DNA of 64,000 nt from Nocardia elegans NBRC 108235. GTDB taxonomy: Bacteria; Actinomycetota; Actinomycetes; Mycobacteriales; Mycobacteriaceae. The position numbers and the translations under genes were made by a program. The notes beneath the pieces are model-generated. The model saw nothing but the letters and a program-made list of their open reading frames with translations. It was not told the DNA's origin and ran no database searches. Every line of letters starts with the position of its first letter. Positions within the stretch are counted from its first letter, which is position 1. The stretch is from assembly GCF_001612845.1 (NCBI RefSeq), contig NZ_BDBF01000010.1, positions 124,001-188,000 on the forward strand. Reading direction: 5' to 3'. Below, one piece after another: positions 1 to 7,777 of the stretch.

Positions 1-1
1 G

Positions 2-337
2 GTGGGCTGTTTCCTGATCGCGTGGCTGACCTCGGTGGTCTTCGCGGCCTTCGGACTGTTCATGGGCTATGTGCTGCCCTCGGAGAATGTGATGCAGATC
101 CTCGGCCCGGTCCTGGCGCTGCTGTCGTTCGCCGGTGGCTTGTTCATGCCGCTGCACGGCTGGTTCGAGACGGTGTCGAAGGTCTTCCCGACCAACGGCG
201 TCGCGACCCTGGCCCGATTGCCGCTCGGCGACACCGGCGCCGGTTCCGCCGCACTGGCCGTGCTGAACATCGTGGTGTGGGCGTCGGTATTCGCCCTCGG
301 AGCCGCGGTTCTGTTCCGGCGTGACACCGCTCGCTGA
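2..337 (+). CDS. ABC-2 type transporter permease, C-terminal part (5' end outside window)
   Basis: This is the last 111 residues of an integral membrane protein cut by the window edge. Three hydrophobic stretches are visible (about residues 4-26, 32-50 and 86-105), and the segment GGLFMPLHGWFE between the second and third resembles the conserved C-terminal region of ABC-2 family permeases. Such permeases form the membrane channel of drug or lipid exporters and pair with a separate ATPase, which would lie upstream. The two-component genes that follow at once are of the DesK/DesR type that often control such exporters. The family call is inferred from a fragment, so the substrate cannot be named. 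Confidence 0.7.
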   Translation: MGCFLIAWLTSVVFAAFGLFMGYVLPSENVMQILGPVLALLSFAGGLFMPLHGWFETVSKVFPTNGVATLARLPLGDTGAGSAALAVLNIVVWASVFALGAAVLFRRDTAR

Positions 338-422
338 CCGCCGCGCCGCACCGTCCGCCTCGGTGGACGGTGCGGTAGCGTCGGAATCCGGCGGCGGCCA
401 GGGCAGGAGACGGAGGGTGAGG

Positions 423-1616
423 ATGCGGGTACCTCCGGTCGATCGGCCGATCTCCGGAGCGCTGGACCGGATCGCCCGCAGGATGGACCGCGCACCCGCC
501 CCGCATACCGCCATCCAGCATCGACGCCTGTTCTTCGGCGCGGTGCTGGCTTTGATCTGGCTGCTCTATCTGATCGCGCCGATCGTCTCGCAATGGCAGG
601 ACGGGCATCGGATGCGGGCCGTCGCGGCGGCGGTATGCCTCGCGGTCTTCTGGGTGCTGACGGCCTCGTGCTTCGGTCCGTTCCGGCAACCGGACTGGGA
701 CGAGGGACACGCACAGGCGGTGCTGCCGGTCTCGTACGAGTGGCCGCGATGGCTCGTGGTGGGCGCGCTGGCGGCGCTCGCCGCCGCGATGACCGTACTG
801 CTGGGTGTCACCGGCCTGGGCACCGCCATCTACGTCGCGGCCGCCGCCGTCTTCGTCCTTCCGACCGCGAAATCCGGTGCGGTGGTGGCGGGTACGGCCG
901 CGCTGCTGATCGGCCTGTCGCTGCATTACGGCAGCGCCCCGCTGTATTTCGCCTTCATTCCGGTGGTGATGTGGACCGGTCGCGAAATCGGCCGGCGGCG
1001 CGGCCAATTGCGGGAACTGACTCGCCGCCAGCAGGGCGAGCTCGCGATCGTGGAGGAACGCAACCGGGTGGCGCGCGACGTGCACGACATCCTGGGTCAC
1101 TCGCTGACCGTCATCACCGTCAAAACCGAATTGGCGCAACGGCTGCTCGATTCGGATCCGTCCCGGGCCCGGCAGGAGATGGCCGATGTGGAGAGACTCG
1201 CCCGGGAGGCGCTGGCCGGGGTGCGCGATACGGTGGGCGGCCTGCGCGAGGTGTCGCTCGCGAGTGAACTCGTCAACGCGCGCACGGCCCTGCGCGCCGC
1301 CGGTATCGAGGCGGAGCTCCCGGACCCGGCCGAACTCCCCGAGCGATACGCGGTGATCTTCGGATGGGTCCTGCGCGAGGCGGTGACGAACGTGGTGCGC
1401 CACAGCGGCGCCCGCCACTGCCGGGTACGGGTGAGCGAATCGCGGATCGACATCTTCGACGACGGTAAAGGGCTGTCCGGCAGCATCTTCGGTTCGGGAC
1501 TGAGCGGCTCGAGCGACCGGGTGCGCGCCGAGGGCGGTGTGTTCACGGTCGACACACCTCCCGGCGGGGGAACCTTGATCGCCGTGGACTTCACCACGGC
1601 GGACGGGCACCGCTGA
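423..1616 (+). CDS. Sensor histidine kinase, DesK/NarX type (HisKA_3)
   Basis: This is a membrane histidine kinase that autophosphorylates and passes phosphate to the response regulator just downstream. The N-terminal half holds about four to five membrane helices. It is followed by the HisKA_3 dimerisation helix with the phospho-acceptor His221 in RDVHDILGHSL. A GHKL ATPase domain comes next, with an N-box (EAVTNVVRHSG) and G-boxes (DDGKGL, GSGLSG). I chose ATG 423 because GGAGG at 412-416 sits 6 nt before it. An in-frame ORF extends upstream to 321 and would overlap the permease gene. The domain call is firm. The signal is unknown, although the adjacent permease suggests an envelope stress or antibiotic. 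Confidence 0.88.
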   Translation: MRVPPVDRPISGALDRIARRMDRAPAPHTAIQHRRLFFGAVLALIWLLYLIAPIVSQWQDGHRMRAVAAAVCLAVFWVLTASCFGPFRQPDWDEGHAQAVLPVSYEWPRWLVVGALAALAAAMTVLLGVTGLGTAIYVAAAAVFVLPTAKSGAVVAGTAALLIGLSLHYGSAPLYFAFIPVVMWTGREIGRRRGQLRELTRRQQGELAIVEERNRVARDVHDILGHSLTVITVKTELAQRLLDSDPSRARQEMADVERLAREALAGVRDTVGGLREVSLASELVNARTALRAAGIEAELPDPAELPERYAVIFGWVLREAVTNVVRHSGARHCRVRVSESRIDIFDDGKGLSGSIFGSGLSGSSDRVRAEGGVFTVDTPPGGGTLIAVDFTTADGHR

Positions 1617-1802
1617 GCGAAGCAACGCAGCGGGCGGACGGCCGGAGTCGTGCCGAGTCGCGACGCCGCGAGTGGCGACGCCCGGCCGGGGTGCGGTGCC
1701 GAGGTTCGGCCGGTCGGGCGGTGGCGAGCCTGCCGTCCGGATTAGGGTCGCAGGTGTGCGATGGATGATGTCGGTCGGTGAATCACGGCGGGGGCGACGG
1801 CG

Positions 1803-2408
1803 GTGATCCGGTTGCTGCTCGCAGACGATCAAGCGCTGGTGCGGGGCGCATTGGCGGCACTGCTGGGTCTGGAGTCCGACCTCGAGGTGGTAGCCGAGGT
1901 GGGCCGGGGTGACGAGGTTCTCGACGCGGTGCGGCGCACCACACCGGATGTGGCCCTTCTCGATGTGGAAATGCCCGGAATGGACGGTATTTCGGTCGCG
2001 GCGCGTCTGCATGCGGAATTCCCGAACATCCGGATTCTGATGGTGACCACGTTCGGCCGGCCCGGCTATCTGCGCCGCGCCATCGACGCCGGAGCCGGCG
2101 GATTCGTCGTCAAGGACACGCCCGCACGGGAATTGGCGGATGCGGTGCGGCGCGTGCACATGGGCCTGCGGGTGGTGGATCCGGCGCTGGCCACCGAAAC
2201 CCTCACCGCGGGAACCTCACCGCTCACCGCACGCGAGCGCGAGGTGCTCGCCGCCGCGGCCGACGGATCGACGGCGGCGGTCATCGCGGGCCGCCTGCAT
2301 CTGTCCGAAGGGACCGTCCGCAACCATCTGTCGGCCGCGATCGGCAAGACCGGCACCCGCACCCGCGCCGAGGCCGTCCGCGCCGCCGAACGCCTCGGCT
2401 GGTTGTGA
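1803..2408 (+). CDS. Response regulator, NarL/DesR family
   Basis: This is a two-domain response regulator of 201 aa and the likely partner of the kinase at 423-1616. The receiver domain has the acidic pair (ADDQ), the phospho-acceptor Asp54 in LLDVEMPGMDG, and the conserved Lys (VKD). The C-terminal LuxR-type helix-turn-helix runs from about residue 137 (LTAREREVLAAAADG ... EGTVRNHLS). The start is GTG with no strong Shine-Dalgarno sequence. A 187-nt gap separates it from the kinase gene and holds a TAGGGT -10-like hexamer at 1743-1748, so it may have its own promoter. It probably regulates the upstream ABC transporter. Confidence 0.87.
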   Translation: MIRLLLADDQALVRGALAALLGLESDLEVVAEVGRGDEVLDAVRRTTPDVALLDVEMPGMDGISVAARLHAEFPNIRILMVTTFGRPGYLRRAIDAGAGGFVVKDTPARELADAVRRVHMGLRVVDPALATETLTAGTSPLTAREREVLAAAADGSTAAVIAGRLHLSEGTVRNHLSAAIGKTGTRTRAEAVRAAERLGWL

Positions 2409-2443
2409 GCGGCCCAGGTTGATGCGGGCGTAGATTCGCCGAT

Positions 2444-2902
2444 GTGCACCTGACGCAGATCCGCCTGATCGTGTCCGAATTCGACCGCTGCGTGACGTTC
2501 TATCGCGACATTCTCGGGCTCACACCGCAAACCGACGACCCGCGCCCGCCCTACGCGGCCTTCAAACCCGAGCTGGGTAGCACGCTCGCTTTGCACGAGC
2601 GCGCGAATCTGGCCGCGGCGCTGGGCGATACCTTGCGGTCCGAGGCCGGCCCGCGATCGCCATCGGGCAGCGACGTGGCACCGGTCCCGCCCGCCGACGC
2701 GGCGATGGTGTCGCTGCGGGTCGACGACCTGGACGCCTATCTCGCCGAGATCACCGCGCGCGGCGCCGAAATCTCGGGCGAACCAGTCGAATACGACGGC
2801 CGTCTCCGCTGCGCCTATCTGCGCGACCCGGAGGGCAACCTGATCGAACTCCAGCAGTGGCTCGCGACCCGCACCGGCGACGCCGTGCCACCGGCACGGT
2901 GA
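2444..2902 (+). CDS. VOC-superfamily (glyoxalase/bleomycin-resistance-like) protein
   Basis: This is a 152-aa protein with the paired beta-alpha-beta-beta-beta modules of the vicinal-oxygen-chelate fold. The first module begins with IRLIVSEFDRCVTFYRDILGL. The second ends with LRCAYLRDPEGNLIELQQW, the usual VOC C-terminal signature with its metal-ligand Glu. VOC proteins include lyases, dioxygenases and drug-binding proteins, and the sequence does not tell which this is. The middle (about residues 66-85) is a poorly conserved Pro/Ser-rich linker. The start is GTG, and an overlapping ATG at 2442 is out of frame. It converges on the TPM gene with an 11-nt gap. Confidence 0.8.
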   Translation: MHLTQIRLIVSEFDRCVTFYRDILGLTPQTDDPRPPYAAFKPELGSTLALHERANLAAALGDTLRSEAGPRSPSGSDVAPVPPADAAMVSLRVDDLDAYLAEITARGAEISGEPVEYDGRLRCAYLRDPEGNLIELQQWLATRTGDAVPPAR

Positions 2903-2912
2903 GACGACCGGA

Positions 2913-4910
2913 TCAGAACCGCCCGCCCCGGCTGATCCGGCGGGAACTGTCGGATCCCCCGAAAGAGGCCGGGCCCCAGCCGGATCCGCCCATCGAACGG
3001 CCGCGGTAGCCGCTGCCCGCGCCGCGCAGCAGACTGTCGATCAGAATTCCGCCCAATACGGCGCCGGCCTGCGAGGTCCCCGACACCGGCCGGCGCGCCT
3101 GCCACTCCCGCACATCGGCCTCGGCGGCGTGCAGTGCCCGGGTGGCCAGATCGGCGGCCTGTTGCGCACTGTCCAGTGCCGCCTGCGGGTCCGTGGCCGA
3201 AAGCTGCTGCGCTCGATCCAGATTCCGCTGGGCCTCGGCCAGGCGCGTGCGGGGCGCGGCGTCGATACCGCCGCGGCGCGTGTCGATGAAGTCGGCGGCC
3301 GCCCGGACCTGGCTCTGCGCGGCGATCACGGCCTGGTCCAGGCGGCGTCGCAGTTGTTCGGCGGCGAGTTTGCGCTCACCGGCCGCCGCGACCGCGCGAT
3401 CCAGTGCGGTATCGGCCGCGACCGCGCGGTGGAACGTGCCGAGCGGGTCGCGGTCCCCGGTGGTCCGGGCCGCCTCCCATGCGGTGCGGGCGCCGGACAT
3501 CGCCGCCGCCAATTCCGGGCCGCCGTGTTCGGTCAGACCCCGCGCGGTCTCGAGGTCGCGGCCCAGTTCGTCGATCGCCGCCGGCAGACCGGCTCGCGCC
3601 TGCGTGATATCGGTCTCGGCGGTGTCCACGGCATCGAGCAGGGTACGGGCGGCGGTCACCGCGGCCTCCGCGCCGCGAATCGCCGCGACCACCCCACCCT
3701 GGCGTCCGACCGGCTCGGCCGCGGCCTGCCTGCCCTGTTCGATCGTGTTCTCGGCGAAGCCGATTCGCTCCCGCGCCATCGTCACGTTGTCGCGCACCGG
3801 CGCGGTGACCGATTCCGGTTGTGCGGCCAGCAGCCGCCGCAGCGTCTCTTCCGAGCGCGGCAGGCGCACGGTGAGATCGACCACATCGCGAGTCAGCGCG
3901 TCCAGCCGTTGCGGGGCGTCGATCAGCAGATTGCGCATCGCGTCGAATTCGGCCACCTTGTCGTCGAGTTCGGCATCGGCCCGCCCGCAGGTGGCGATCA
4001 GCTCGACCAGCAGATCGCGGCGCTGATCAGGAGTTTCCGGGATATCGTCGTCGAGCCGCTGGCGAATCGAAAAGGCATGCGCCATCGCCTGTTTCGCGGA
4101 CTCGAGCGCGGCGGCGAACGGGGCGGTCGCGGTGGTGCCGAATTCGTCGGTGGCCAGGCGCAGTTCCTCGGCGCTGGCCCGGATCGCGTTGTCGGTGTCG
4201 ACCAGCACCTGCGCCGAGCGAGCCTCGAGCAGATCCGGCCGGAGCCCGGCCAGCGCGGCGGTGTCGGTCGGGTCGACCGCCCGGGCGGCGTCGGCCTCGG
4301 CGCGCCCCCGCGCCCGCCGGCGCAACTGCGAATAGCCCAGCACCAGGCCGATCACACCCAGCACGATCACAGTGATCACGATCAGCGGCCAGATCCCGAC
4401 ACCACCGGAATCGCCCATGGCCGTGGACAATCCGTCGGCCGCGGCCACCGCGGCCTCGGCCCACTGGCCGTTGTGCAGCCGCGGCTCCACCTGATCGGTG
4501 AGCAGCGAATTCAGTTCCGCATCGCTCACCGAGGGCGGGAGCGCACCGGTGAAGGCATAGGAGCGGTCGCTGGTCGCGATCGACAGCAGCACATCACGCT
4601 CGCCGAACCCGGACGCGGTCGCCGTGCGCTGGCCCCAGGTCTGCGGATCCACGCCACCGAAATCGCGGACGTAGACCACCCACAGCCGCTCCCGGTGCGC
4701 GGTGTAGAGCGCGTCCACCGACGCGCGCACGGTGTCGCGCTGCGGACCGTCGAGAACCTGGGCGGAATCGGTGACGTATTCGTTGAGCCGCATCGGCTCG
4801 TCGGCGACCGCCGGGCCGCAGCAGCCGAGCACGAACCCGAAGACGATCGACAGCAGCACCGCGAGCAGCGTCGGCGGCTGTGATCGGCGAAGACGCGAGT
4901 CCGGCGGCAT
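2913..4910 (-). CDS. TPM-domain membrane protein with a long coiled-coil region (Rv2345-like)
   Basis: This is a 665-aa protein. It has a signal or anchor helix near residues 12-34, then a TPM (Psb32/YgcG-type) domain of about 130 residues from NEYVTDSAQVLDGPQR to roughly GALPPSVSDAELNSLLT. A second membrane helix follows (about 178-197, WPLIVITVIVLGVIGLVLGY), then about 400 residues of Ala/Arg/Asp-rich helical sequence. It ends in a Gly/Ser/Arg-rich tail (GSGYRGRSMGGSGWGPASFGG). This layout and the nearby dgt and dnaG match Mycobacterium Rv2345. Start 4910 is supported by a TACATT -10 box (complement of 4917-4922) 6 nt away, suggesting a leaderless mRNA. The molecular function is unknown. 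Confidence 0.85.
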   Translation of the reverse strand: MPPDSRLRRSQPPTLLAVLLSIVFGFVLGCCGPAVADEPMRLNEYVTDSAQVLDGPQRDTVRASVDALYTAHRERLWVVYVRDFGGVDPQTWGQRTATASGFGERDVLLSIATSDRSYAFTGALPPSVSDAELNSLLTDQVEPRLHNGQWAEAAVAAADGLSTAMGDSGGVGIWPLIVITVIVLGVIGLVLGYSQLRRRARGRAEADAARAVDPTDTAALAGLRPDLLEARSAQVLVDTDNAIRASAEELRLATDEFGTTATAPFAAALESAKQAMAHAFSIRQRLDDDIPETPDQRRDLLVELIATCGRADAELDDKVAEFDAMRNLLIDAPQRLDALTRDVVDLTVRLPRSEETLRRLLAAQPESVTAPVRDNVTMARERIGFAENTIEQGRQAAAEPVGRQGGVVAAIRGAEAAVTAARTLLDAVDTAETDITQARAGLPAAIDELGRDLETARGLTEHGGPELAAAMSGARTAWEAARTTGDRDPLGTFHRAVAADTALDRAVAAAGERKLAAEQLRRRLDQAVIAAQSQVRAAADFIDTRRGGIDAAPRTRLAEAQRNLDRAQQLSATDPQAALDSAQQAADLATRALHAAEADVREWQARRPVSGTSQAGAVLGGILIDSLLRGAGSGYRGRSMGGSGWGPASFGGSDSSRRISRGGRF

Positions 4911-4916
4911 AGCACG

Positions 4917-4922
4917 AATGTA
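4917..4922 (-). promoter_or_regulatory. -10 box (TACATT) for the TPM gene, probably leaderless
   Basis: Read on the minus strand, TACATT lies 6 nt before the ATG at 4910. This is the spacing of actinobacterial leaderless promoters, and it also argues against the longer upstream start at 5000. Confidence 0.5.
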
Positions 4923-4962
4923 TCCGCCGACACGGCGTAAAGGGCGTTGATCCGGCCGACCC

Positions 4963-5670
4963 GTGTCGGAACCGATGATTACCATCGGCAGGGTGATCAC
5001 GCTGGATATCCCCTATACGGGCCACGTCGCGCCGGGTTCGAATCCGCAGCAGCGCGATGTGCCGGGCGCCCGGATCGTCAAGATGTCGGTCGGCGGTATG
5101 GACAACAACGTCTATCTGGTGCAGGACACCGCCACCGGTGACGCGGTGCTGATCGACGCCGCCAACGAATCCGAACGCATCCAGGCCCTGCTGGACCAGG
5201 AGGTGCCCGGCCGGCTGCGGCTGATCGTCACCACCCATCAGCATTTCGACCACTGGCAGGCCTTGAGCGCGGTGGTCGCCGACACCGGCGTACCGACCGC
5301 CGCCCACGCCCTGGATGCCGAACCGCTTCCGGTGCGGCCGGACCGGCTGCTGGCCGACGGTGACACCGTCTCGATCGGTGAACTGGAATTCGAGGTCGTC
5401 CACCTGCGCGGACACACCCCGGGTTCGGTCGCGCTGGCGCTCACCGACGGCTCCGGGCGCACCCATCTGTTCACCGGCGACTGCCTGTTTCCCGGGGGCG
5501 TCGGCCGCACCACTTCCCCGGAGGATTTCGATTCCCTCTACAGCGACGTCACCACCAAGGTGTTCGACCGCTTCGGCGACGATACGGTCGTCTACCCGGG
5601 CCACGGCGACGACACCACCCTGGGTGCCGAGCGTCCGCAGCTCGCGCAGTGGCGGCAACGCGGTTGGTGA
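4963..5670 (+). CDS. MBL-fold metallo-hydrolase (glyoxalase II-like)
   Basis: This is a 235-aa metallo-beta-lactamase-fold hydrolase. The zinc motif is THQHFDHW, giving His92, His94, Asp96 and His97. Further ligands are the His of LRGHTPGS, the Asp of FTGDCLF and the His of YPGHGDDT. The GHTPGS and TGDCLF motifs are typical of glyoxalase II-type thioesterases, so a hydroxyacylglutathione-like or mycothiol-conjugate hydrolase is possible but unproven. The start is GTG 4963, with ATG 4975 as an in-frame alternative that removes only four residues. It is divergent from the TPM gene with a gap of about 50 nt. Confidence 0.85.
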   Translation: MSEPMITIGRVITLDIPYTGHVAPGSNPQQRDVPGARIVKMSVGGMDNNVYLVQDTATGDAVLIDAANESERIQALLDQEVPGRLRLIVTTHQHFDHWQALSAVVADTGVPTAAHALDAEPLPVRPDRLLADGDTVSIGELEFEVVHLRGHTPGSVALALTDGSGRTHLFTGDCLFPGGVGRTTSPEDFDSLYSDVTTKVFDRFGDDTVVYPGHGDDTTLGAERPQLAQWRQRGW

Positions 5671-5748
5671 GCGGTTCCGGTGCCCGGCAGCGGTGAGGAT
5701 CCGGCGCTCCGCAATCGTGGCGTGACCGAGCACTGGCACACTCGGGGA

Positions 5749-6441
5749 ATGCCCTCGGCCCTCACCCATCCCGCCCCGACCCGCACGCCCGTCGCGCCGC
5801 GCCGTCCGCGCGGATCGGCGGTCGCGCGCTGGGTGCGCCGGGTGATCGCCGGCACCGTCCTCATCGGGGTCGTGCTCGTCGGCGGGACCGCTTTCCGGGT
5901 CTGGCAGGTGGCGCGGATCGACGACTACAGCCGTGCCGACGCGATCGTGGTGCTGGGCGCCGCGCAATACGACGGCACCCCGTCCTCGGTTTTCGAGGCC
6001 CGGCTCGGCCAGGCCTATCACCTGTACACCAAAGGTGTTGCGCCGCTGGTGATCACGGTCGGCGGAAAACAGGTGGGCGACAACTACACCGAGGCCGCCT
6101 CCGGTAAGAACTATCTGAAGAATCGCGGCGTGCCCGCCGACCGGGTAGTGGCCGTGGAGACCGGATCGGACACGCTGCAGAGTATCGAGGCGGTCGCCTC
6201 CGCGATGCGGGCTCGCGACCTGTCCTCGGCGGTGCTGGTCAGCGATCCGTGGCATTCGCTGCGCACCCGCACCATGGCCCGCGACGCCGGTCTGGACGCG
6301 TGGACCGCGCCGACGCGCACCGGCCCGGCGGTCTACACCCGGGAGTCCCAATTCCACGGCATCGCCCGCGAAACCGGTGCGCTGCTGTGGTATCAGCTCA
6401 CTCACTTCTCCGCGGATTTCAAATACACCGCGGAGCAGTGA
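5749..6441 (+). CDS. YdcF/SanA-like (DUF218) membrane protein
   Basis: This is a 230-aa protein with a basic N-terminus, one membrane helix (about residues 27-48) and a DUF218 domain. Signatures are ADAIVVLGAAQYDGTPS at the start of the domain, the VITVGGK strand, and TLQSIEAVASAMR with VLVSDPWHSLRTRTMA. These proteins (YdcF, SanA, ElyC relatives) act at the cell envelope and have been linked to peptidoglycan precursor or lipid-carrier handling, but the reaction is not settled. I chose ATG 5749 because it gives a normal N-terminus. A CACACT hexamer 6 nt upstream may be a leaderless -10. The longer in-frame ORF from 5680 overlaps nothing, so the start stays uncertain. Confidence 0.8.
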   Translation: MPSALTHPAPTRTPVAPRRPRGSAVARWVRRVIAGTVLIGVVLVGGTAFRVWQVARIDDYSRADAIVVLGAAQYDGTPSSVFEARLGQAYHLYTKGVAPLVITVGGKQVGDNYTEAASGKNYLKNRGVPADRVVAVETGSDTLQSIEAVASAMRARDLSSAVLVSDPWHSLRTRTMARDAGLDAWTAPTRTGPAVYTRESQFHGIARETGALLWYQLTHFSADFKYTAEQ

Positions 6442-6465
6442 GAAACGTACCAGGCGGTATTCCCC

Positions 6466-7728
6466 ATGAGTTTCGACGCGATGCCCGAATGCCCGTATGT
6501 CGACAGCGATCACGAGCGCATGGTGTCCGAGACCTCGCCCACGGCGGGGTTGCGGTGGTCGCCCGCACCGGCGCGGCGCAGCGACTTCGCGCGGGACCGG
6601 GCACGGGTGCTGCATTCGGCGGCGTTGCGGCGACTTGCCGACAAAACCCAGGTGATGGGTCCCCGCGACGGCGACACACCGCGCACCCGGCTGACCCACT
6701 CGCTGGAGGTCGCCCAGATCGGGCGCAGCATCGCCGAGGGGCTGGGCTGTGACGCGGACCTGGTCGATCTGGCCGGGCTGGCTCACGACATCGGCCATCC
6801 GCCGTACGGCCACAACGGCGAACGCGCCCTCGACGAATTCGCCGACGCCTACGGCGGGTTCGAGGGCAACGCCCAGAATCTCCGGATTCTGACGAGGTTG
6901 GAGCCGAAGGTCTTCGATGCGTCGTGGGAGAGCTACGGCCTCAACCTGACCCGCGCCGCCCTCGACGCCACCGTCAAATATCCGTGGGGCAGAACGGCTT
7001 CCGGGTCGAAGTTCGGTGCCTACGACGCCGATCTGGACCGGCTGAGCTGGGTCCGCAAGGGTGCGCCCGAGCGGCGGCAGTCGTTGGAATCGCAGGTCAT
7101 GGACTGGTCCGATGATGTGGCGTACTCGGTGCACGATGTCGAGGACGGGGTCATCGCGGGCCGGATCGATCTGCGGGCGCTCGCCGATCCGGCCGAACAG
7201 GCCGCCCTCGCCGAACTGGGCCAGCGCCAGCACCGCGACCTGTCCGCCGACGATCTGATCGCGGCCGGTCAGCGGCTCTCGCAGCTGCAGGTGATCGCCG
7301 AGGCCGCCGGCTACGACGGCACCCTGCGCGCCTCGGTCGCGCTCAAGCGGCTGACCAGCGATCTGGTCGGCCGGTTCGCGACCGCGGCGGTCGAGGCGAC
7401 CCGTGCCGCATGGACCGGGCAGTCGCTGTGCCGCTACGCCGCCGACCTCGAGGTGCCGGCCGTGGTGGCCGCGGAGGTCGCGCTGTTGAAAACGGTCGCC
7501 CTGCGGTATGTGATGTCGGACCCCGAACATCACAAACGCCAGGCCGAACAGCGCGAGCGCATCCGATTCGTGGCCGACCGCCTGCTGGCCGGCGCCCCCC
7601 AGGGCCTCGACCCGATCCTGCTGCCGTGGTGGGAGGCGGCCACCGACGACACCGCCCGCGTGCGCGTGATCGTCGATCAGATCGCCTCCTACACCGAGAG
7701 CAGGCTGGAACGGATCGCGGCCCGCTGA
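6466..7728 (+). CDS. dgt: Deoxyguanosinetriphosphate triphosphohydrolase-like protein (Dgt)
   Basis: This is a 420-aa HD-domain nucleotide triphosphohydrolase. Metal-binding residues are visible as His78 ([10 protein letters not shown]) and the His107-Asp108 pair in [15 protein letters not shown]; the distal Asp is in [15 protein letters not shown]. The family cleaves dNTPs to nucleoside and triphosphate, which helps control dNTP pools. It begins 25 nt after the YdcF-like gene and lies 50 nt before dnaG. The dgt-dnaG pairing is the same as in Mycobacterium (Rv2344c-Rv2343c) and links dNTP control with replication priming. Confidence 0.92.
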   Translation: MSFDAMPECPYVDSDHERMVSETSPTAGLRWSPAPARRSDFARDRARVLHSAALRRLADKTQVMGPRDGDTPRTRLTHSLEVAQIGRSIAEGLGCDADLVDLAGLAHDIGHPPYGHNGERALDEFADAYGGFEGNAQNLRILTRLEPKVFDASWESYGLNLTRAALDATVKYPWGRTASGSKFGAYDADLDRLSWVRKGAPERRQSLESQVMDWSDDVAYSVHDVEDGVIAGRIDLRALADPAEQAALAELGQRQHRDLSADDLIAAGQRLSQLQVIAEAAGYDGTLRASVALKRLTSDLVGRFATAAVEATRAAWTGQSLCRYAADLEVPAVVAAEVALLKTVALRYVMSDPEHHKRQAEQRERIRFVADRLLAGAPQGLDPILLPWWEAATDDTARVRVIVDQIASYTESRLERIAAR

Positions 7729-7763
7729 CCCCGGTCGTCGGCGTGGGCCGGCCGGTACGCGGC

Positions 7764-7769
7764 TAGACT
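7764..7769 (+). promoter_or_regulatory. -10 box (TAGACT) for dnaG, leaderless
   Basis: TAGACT ends 8 nt before the GTG start at 7778, so transcription would start at or next to the first base of the start codon. No Shine-Dalgarno sequence is present. Confidence 0.5.
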
Positions 7770-7777
7770 CGCATTTT

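Noticed and set aside
144..2159. Long open frame on the minus strand over the histidine kinase and regulator
   Set aside because: It is His/Arg/Pro-rich with no motifs, and it is antisense to two clear genes; such frames are common in high-GC DNA.
3129..4883. 584-codon plus-strand frame opposite the TPM gene
   Set aside because: The minus-strand reading has a signal helix, TPM domain and membrane helix; the plus-strand reading has none.
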